DNA from: Chamaea fasciata
Taxonomy: Eukaryota > Chordata > Aves > Passeriformes > Sylviidae
NCBI GenBank assembly: GCA_029207755.1
Contig: JARCOQ010000002.1
Location: 114,214,375 to 114,278,374, forward strand
Direction: 5' to 3'
Length of the DNA stretch: 64,000 nucleotides
The notes below the pieces were generated by a model. That model was not told the DNA's origin and searched no databases. It saw only the letters and a program-made list of their open reading frames with translations. Of the stretch, positions 58,681 to 64,000 are shown piece by piece (position 1 is the stretch's first letter; each line of letters opens with the position of its first letter). Position numbers and translations under genes: made by a program.

Positions 58681-60130
58681 CAGCAGCCGCCAGGTAAGCG
58701 GGGCTGCCCTGCCCGAGGGGACGCCGCGCAGGTGATGCTGCATCGCGGGTTCGGTGCCTGTGCCCTCCTCACGCGTTTCTCCATCTCCCTTCCCGGTTCC
58801 CCCTAAAATATCGCCTTTCCTCCAGCCCTCCACCGGGCAGCCACGGCGGCGGTGCCGAGGGATTCGGGGCGCGTTACTTATGTAACCCGGGGGCGAGCAG
58901 CCGCGGCCGCTTCTCCGGCGGGCTGAGGGGCGGAACGGCGGAACCGCGGCCGAGGGGGACGCGGTGGGGCGGCCCCGAGGTCCCCGATTCCAGCTGCCGT
59001 CGCGGGAGCCTCCCTCCCGCATGGGAGCCCCATCCCCACGCCCTCGGGCAAAAGCGCCGGGGCCGCCGCGATGGGACCGGGGCTGCGCCGACCTTCCCCC
59101 GGCTCCGGGGCTCGGCACCGGGACCACCGGGAACCGCGTCCCGCCCGGCCGCCCCCTCCCCAGCGGGGCTCCAGCGGCGGTGCCCGAGCTGGGAAGAACT
59201 TCAAAGCGGGAAGGAGGGAAGGGACGGGGATGTTTTGGCTGCTCCCGTCTCACTTGTGCGCTGCGGGGAGCTGGGGTGGCCGGGGGCAGCCGGGGCGAGG
59301 CTGAGGGGAGCCGGGGTAGCGCTGGAAGCAGCCGGGGCCGGGCGGAGAGGAGCCGGAGCCGGGGATGAGGGGGCGGCGCGGGGCGGTCAGGGAGGGGACA
59401 GCCTCCCCCGGGGGGACACGGGTGGCGGAGGGGACACGGGGGTGTTCACGGAGGGGTGCCCGTCTCCTCTCGTTCGGAGGGAGAGCGAGCTCGGTATCAC
59501 CATGGCGACCTGAGGGAGGATAGAGCTAAATAAATAAATAAGTAGGAGATAACTCCCCCCTTCTTCCACTCCCCCCCCCCCCCCCTCCCCAGCCCCGGCC
59601 CTCGCCGTCCCTTCCAGGCCAGGTGCGGTGCCAAAAGGTGGGGACAAAGATAGCGCGGACAAAACTTTCCTCTCGTGATAAAAGCGGGCGGCGAAGGGCA
59701 GGGGGGGACAAGAGATCGCAGTTTCGGGGAGCCGGGGACTCCCGGATCGCCGTGGCCGGAGCATCTTCTCCGGGAAGGGAAGCTGCCTCGGGGCTTGCTC
59801 CTCATGGCTGCTTAGGATGCTTAGGATGCCTCGCTTTTCCCCCGAGTTCCCCGAGCTGTCCGGCAGTCCCGGGGTTCTGCCTTCGGCTCCCGGACCGCTC
59901 CAGCACCGCGGACAGCGGCGGCGGAGCGCCGGGGATGCGCGGGATGAGCGGGCACAGCGCGGGCACAGCGCGGCTCGGCGGCTTCGGAACGGGAATTCTG
60001 CTCCAGGAGGATCGGGAGAAGCCCCCAGAGGTGTCCCCGCTGTTAAAATCCTCCCCCTCCGCGAGCCTCTCCCTGCTGGGCTGGGAAGACTCACCCAGGG
60101 CCACTAAACTTTCCTGAGCGGAACGAATGC

Positions 60131-61095
60131 GGGAGCTGGGAGCAAAGACATTTTAAAAAAAATTCCGTCTTTCCCACGAGCTCGCTGGAGGTTGTGTGGG
60201 GTTTTTTTAGGGCTGTTTTTCGCGGCGGTTCTCTGTAGAGCTGTTACAGGTGACTGCATCCCCCAGCAGGACACCGTTCACACACACACACACACACACA
60301 CAACGCCCGTGAAAGGAGAAATTGTGAGGAATGCCCAGCCTGGGCTGGTTTGCCTGCAGGAAGGAAAACTCGTGGAGAAACAGCGCTTTGGAAGGAATTG
60401 CACTCTTAGCTCAGGGAGCCATCCCACTGCTGAGGGGCACGGTTGCACAGGTGGAGTTTGTGGTCAGCTCGTTGGAAAAACACCTCCTGGCAGAGCCCTC
60501 TTCCCCTCAGACAGCTGGTGATGAGTTTAAATAAATATAAAAAGCCAGAGGGGGGGAAAAAAAAAGTGTTGTGGTTAGTGATAATGCACCAACAGCCAGG
60601 ATACATTTCTTGCTCTGATGGGTTGTAAATCATTGGCTCAGCTCAGCTATACCTATCTCGTTCCAGCAGTTACATGTGCAGTTATTACCTCAGACTAGGG
60701 AAAGAATTAGTCTAGGAAAGCAAACAACATAATTAATACTATTCACTGGGGGAGATAGAGATGGATTAGTCACTTTTGGGCTGTTCACTGTGTCAGGATG
60801 TTCGTTTTTCATTAAGCAAAAGGAATTTATTTGATCTTGCCTCGGTGCCGATAGGCAGTAAACTATAGGTACATGGAGAGTTATTGGTTTGGAATCCGAA
60901 TTCCCTGGCATCTCTGGGTTGTGCTTTAACTATCAGCAATCTATCAAACCACACCAGGACTGGTTTCCTGCTCTGCCTGCCTTCCTTCTTTGCTTATAAA
61001 TTCTCTGTCTCAAAGAATTCTGGAAGAGACAAACACATGGGTGAGTCCTAGTCAAGTATGAGAGTTAATTTAGTTTTTTATTTATTCCTGGCGAT
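60131..61095. other. predicted first-intron sequence
   Basis: Beyond the island, with no coding exon seen. A (CA)12 microsatellite lies at 60,279-60,302. Confidence 0.5.
60279..60302. repeat. (CA)12 microsatellite
   Basis: Twelve uninterrupted CA units about 1.6 kb downstream of the predicted first exon. Confidence 0.97.
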
Positions 61096-61173
61096 ATTCC
61101 TGGGAGGGGTTTAGTGGAAGGTGTTCCTGATGATCCTTAAGGTCCCTTTTAACCCAAACCATCCCCTGGTTCC
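61096..61173 (+). mobile_element. degraded CR1 LINE 3' end
   Basis: 'tttagtggaaggtgttcctg', 'atgatccttaaggtccctt' and 'aacccaaaccatcccctgg'. The order fits a CR1 3' end but the octamer tail is lost. Confidence 0.65.
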
Positions 61174-63252
61174 CTGCAGGGCCTCCAGGCAAATTCCTTG
61201 CTGAGAATAACAAATCCTTTTTCATGTAAATCCACATTTCACCCTGACTCCACTTCTGGAGTGAACTAATGAGTTAAGGCTTTATGGAAATGGAGACCTA
61301 GATAGTTTAATGCTGGGCCTCCCATTTCCAAGCCTATCTCCCAGGGAATAATGGGAATAAAGGCCTGAACTGTAAGTACAAGCTCGGGAACTCATTACTT
61401 TCCTGTGGGAAAATGAGAAGTAATAGAAGCCAACTCTTCAGGGCAGTTACCAAACCATTTGCAATACTTGAAGTTATTGATTTCCTTACATAAGGCAGGG
61501 TTCCTGCAGTGTCACAACAATGCTATCAGATCATTACCAAATGATTTTGCCTCATAAGCAAACAAGGGAAGAATTAATTATAGCAGCACCAACCGAAAGC
61601 CCCACAACCACAGCCTCAATTAGTTAAAAAACACATTTCTTTGTGGAATTTCTGCCAGTGCATTTGCACCACGTTCAGCTTGAGCTTCCCAAGATACATC
61701 ATTTCACTGCTGAAAAGACTTGTTTTTCACAAGCATGTGTTTGGAGCCTTGTTTTGCTGTCATTTTGCTGTAACTTGGAAGGAAAGTAAGATCTCTCTTT
61801 CAAACTATGTAAGAGAAACAGAATTTCATTTATATTTAAAAAAAAAATCCCCATCACAAGGGATATATTCAAGCATTTCACAATAGGTTTAGGTATAAGG
61901 TTTATGTTCTTTCTTTCACCTCTCAGGAACTCCGGACACTGTTGGTGCAGGGTTACTGTGTTTGTGATGATCTTCTCATGGTATTTTTACATATACAAAC
62001 AGTTTCATTTAGGACTTGCCTACATCCTTCTATAAAAGTAAGAAGTAAAATAATTCACATTAACACTCTCCCAAATAAATTAATTTACATCTGAAGCAGC
62101 AGTGCTTGACACATTGTAAAGATCCCATTTCCATTGTATAATTTCTTGGATTTTCATTGCTGTTAAAAGCTTTGCACCTCTGTTCAGTGCTTCCATCACC
62201 TCCTTGCTCCAGGATGTTACTTTTTATATGGGACAATTAAGCCCTGGCAGTTTCTAAAAAGATATAAAAGATATAAGGTTTAGGTTAATGTGTTATATTT
62301 ATGTGGATGTACAATTTTAACTTGTGGAGGCAGTTTGATACTAGGAAACAATAGTCCAAATACATTAATTATAATATTTATATATTGGTTGTGCAGAATG
62401 TGATGTTTCTGAACAAACCCCAAATTTACCAAACAGCAAACCCAAGGGAAAAGTTTTAATCTCATTCCCACTTGGCTTTCCGGAAGTTTTTTGTTTTGGT
62501 TTTGTTTTTTTTTTTTTTTTTGGCTTTTAGTCACTTGGCTTTTGGAGATTTTCTCCAGATGCTTTGCTGGAATGCTGCTGATGTTGAAAGTACAATTTTT
62601 ATGTTTTATTAATAGCTGGAATAGAAGTATTGAACAACTGGAGGTTATTGAATCCCGTTTTTCCACACAGCACTGCAATTTTTAATGATGCCCAAGGACA
62701 CGGGCTGGTGGAAGCTGGAATCCTTCTGACAGAGCCTCATGACTGTGCTGTGGGGTCTCTGCCAAAAGGACATCCCAAACCAGCCCATCCCAACCCCACA
62801 CTCTGCAGGACATCAATGGGATCAGTCCTGCCCATGCAGGTTCTGGAGGAGAAAAACCTCGGTGACCAAAACTTTTATGGAGAGACTGGAATTTTTCCAT
62901 CCTTTCCTGTCCATAAGGAGAATCAGAGCACCTTTAATTCCTCATTTAACTCCTCACCCCCTCCTCATTTAACTCCTCACCCATGATCTGCCTCACAGAA
63001 TATCACCCAGGGCCAGGGGGGTTTGGCAGCTGAGGAAACACACCTTGCTTCCATTTGGAAAGCTCATTAAAGTGGATTTTTGCAGTCTATTCACGAGCTC
63101 CTGCATACGGCCAGCAGAACATCCTGTCCTTAGACACAGGACAAAAAAAAAACCAAAAAAACCCCCACCTAAGTGGGGAGATTTTCAAGGTTCTTCAAAA
63201 ATAGGCAATTTCTACCCTCAAAGTCACACAATGCCCAGTAAAATTGAAGAAT
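61174..63252. other. predicted intron, unique sequence
   Basis: No exon recognised. A T-run lies at 62,505-62,521, and the surrounding DNA is AT-rich. Confidence 0.5.
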
Positions 63253-63340
63253 TACAGAATCACATAAGGGTTTGCATTGGAAAGGACCTTAAAAATCATC
63301 TTGTTCCAGCCCCCTGCCATGGGCAGGGAACCTTCCCTTA
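63253..63340 (-). mobile_element. CR1 LINE 3' end fragment
   Basis: 'acagaatcacataagggttt', 'ggaaaggaccttaaaaatca' and 'ccctgccatgggcaggga': the complement of a CR1 3' end truncated after about 90 bases. Confidence 0.87.
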
Positions 63341-64000
63341 GAGTCCCACCCTTGAAAAACCATTGAAAATCTTCACGAGTGCAAGGGCTCTGCAGAATGC
63401 CCAAATTTATGCCAGAGGTTGCACAAGAAGCTTTAACAGAAGTGCCAAGGGCTGGTCAGAGAAGTTTGTTTTTTTTTTCCGGAGTGATACTCAAGAGAGC
63501 TTTGAATTAAAAAATAGCCACTAGGCAAAAGCCCATTCTGCTGCTACTTTCCACTTACAACCTCAGGTTAGACATTAATGGTAGCTGGAAGTCTATATTC
63601 ACAGTATCCACCAATCTCCAGCTGGAAATTATTCACTTCCAAGAAGTATTTACTTTCTTGTCTCACTCTGCTATGAGAATAACAGAGTGCGTCCAAGAGC
63701 AGAGCCTGCCTTGCAGTCAGAAAACCCTCAACATTTGCACGCCCGGCTTGGATCCTCAGGAGTAAATTATGATTCCACAGAGATTTAAGGTTTGGTTTTT
63801 TTAAAAAGCATCTGCATTAATTACTCTGTGTGTGAGTGAGGACAGTGAAGGCTCAAACACTTAAACCAGGGAGCCTCTCATTAATTAATCCTGACTGCCA
63901 GAGACCTCCGCATCCTTTCTGGCCATGTCCATACTGAGGGAGCTCAGCTTCAGACAGACTGTGACATCTCTGTGCACATCCACACCCTCAAGAAAAACCT
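63341..64000. other. unique non-coding sequence
   Basis: No exon or repeat recognised up to the window edge. Confidence 0.5.

Larger units (their letters stand above)
58500..58693 (+). other. predicted non-coding first exon, 3' end at 58,693
   Basis: A textbook 5' splice site CAG|GTAAGC has its junction at 58,693/58,694, inside the CpG island. No long frame crosses the donor from a good start, and the only well-placed ATGs give the two short upstream ORFs. I therefore infer a 5' UTR exon, with the protein start in a later exon outside this window. The transcription start is not visible and the left limit given is arbitrary. I cannot name the gene. The orientation rests on this donor; I saw no comparable minus-strand donor in the island. 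Confidence 0.55.
58203..60130. promoter_or_regulatory. CpG island promoter
   Basis: Abrupt onset of very GC- and CpG-rich DNA at 58,203 ('cgcgggggcggcgcaggcgg'), continuing for about 1.9 kb and fading after 60,000. It contains GC-box-like CCCGCCC/GGGGCGG words and no TATA box, which fits a dispersed CpG promoter. A D-box-like word TTATGTAA (58,878-58,885) lies inside the palindrome-like GTTAC...GTAAC. The C15 run at about 59,571-59,585 and many G-runs between 59,270 and 59,400 are quadruplex/i-motif prone. It is the only strong gene-start signal in the window. Confidence 0.9.

Noticed and set aside
57366..58784. Very long open frames (up to 443 codons) on both strands over the ATCC array and CpG island
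   Set aside because: A four-base repeat with a 12-base coding period is open in several frames, and stop codons are rare in GC-rich DNA. The encoded Ser-Ile-His-Pro and Trp-Met-Asp-Gly repeats are simple-sequence artefacts.
58399..59253. 284-codon minus frame in the island
   Set aside because: Arg/Gly/Pro-rich composition typical of CpG-island noise; no domain, and it crosses the predicted donor antisense.
1..64000. Bacterial-type systems, CRISPR arrays, tRNA or rRNA genes
   Set aside because: No regularly spaced repeats with unique spacers, no tRNA cloverleaf or rRNA landmarks. All repeat content is avian-type, so a prokaryotic reading does not fit.

Overview
This window looks like nuclear DNA from a bird, most likely a songbird. 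Three things point there. About 23 truncated CR1 LINE fragments end in the avian octamer tail (ATTCTGTG type) rather than poly(A). Several solo LTRs resemble passerine ERVL/ERVK/ERV LTRs. There are no Alu, B1 or L1 elements. No bacterial genes, operons, CRISPR arrays or rRNA/tRNA genes are visible. I found no protein-coding exon I can support. Nearly all open frames are short chance frames, CR1 ORF2 debris or CpG-island frames.

Layout. Positions 1-58,200 are gene-poor, AT-leaning, unique non-coding sequence peppered with repeats: an ERVL-like LTR (about 2,196-2,714) beside a young CR1; an LTR plus primer-binding site and leader on the minus strand (6,756-7,490); a solo LTR of the same family on the plus strand (17,925-18,381); an ERV LTR (about 15,931-16,360); an ERVK-type LTR (about 29,521-29,909); and a passerine ERVL-type LTR (about 39,617-40,300). 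The CR1 copies fall into at least two subfamilies. One of these has nearly identical copies at 1,775, 34,943 and 45,546 and a close but divergent relative at 47,022, so it was active recently. Long A/T homopolymers cluster between 36 and 54 kb, and an extreme T/G tract lies at 46,641-46,880.

The functional landmark is at 57,858-60,130. An (ATCC)n tetranucleotide array runs directly into a large CpG island. The island contains a GCC-repeat, a 12-bp tandem repeat, two short upstream ORFs in strong start contexts and a good splice donor (CAG|GTAAGC, junction 58,693/58,694). I read this as the promoter and non-coding first exon of a plus-strand gene whose coding exons lie beyond the window. The first exon alone does not identify the gene. 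The upstream 58 kb would then be its 5' intergenic flank, possibly holding distal enhancers.

The most concrete unusual item is the minus-strand ERV remnant at about 7 kb. Its LTR is bounded by the inverted repeat TGATGCC/GGCATCA. Five bases beyond the LTR is an 18-base site that matches, from memory, the 3' end of a vertebrate tRNA-Arg.
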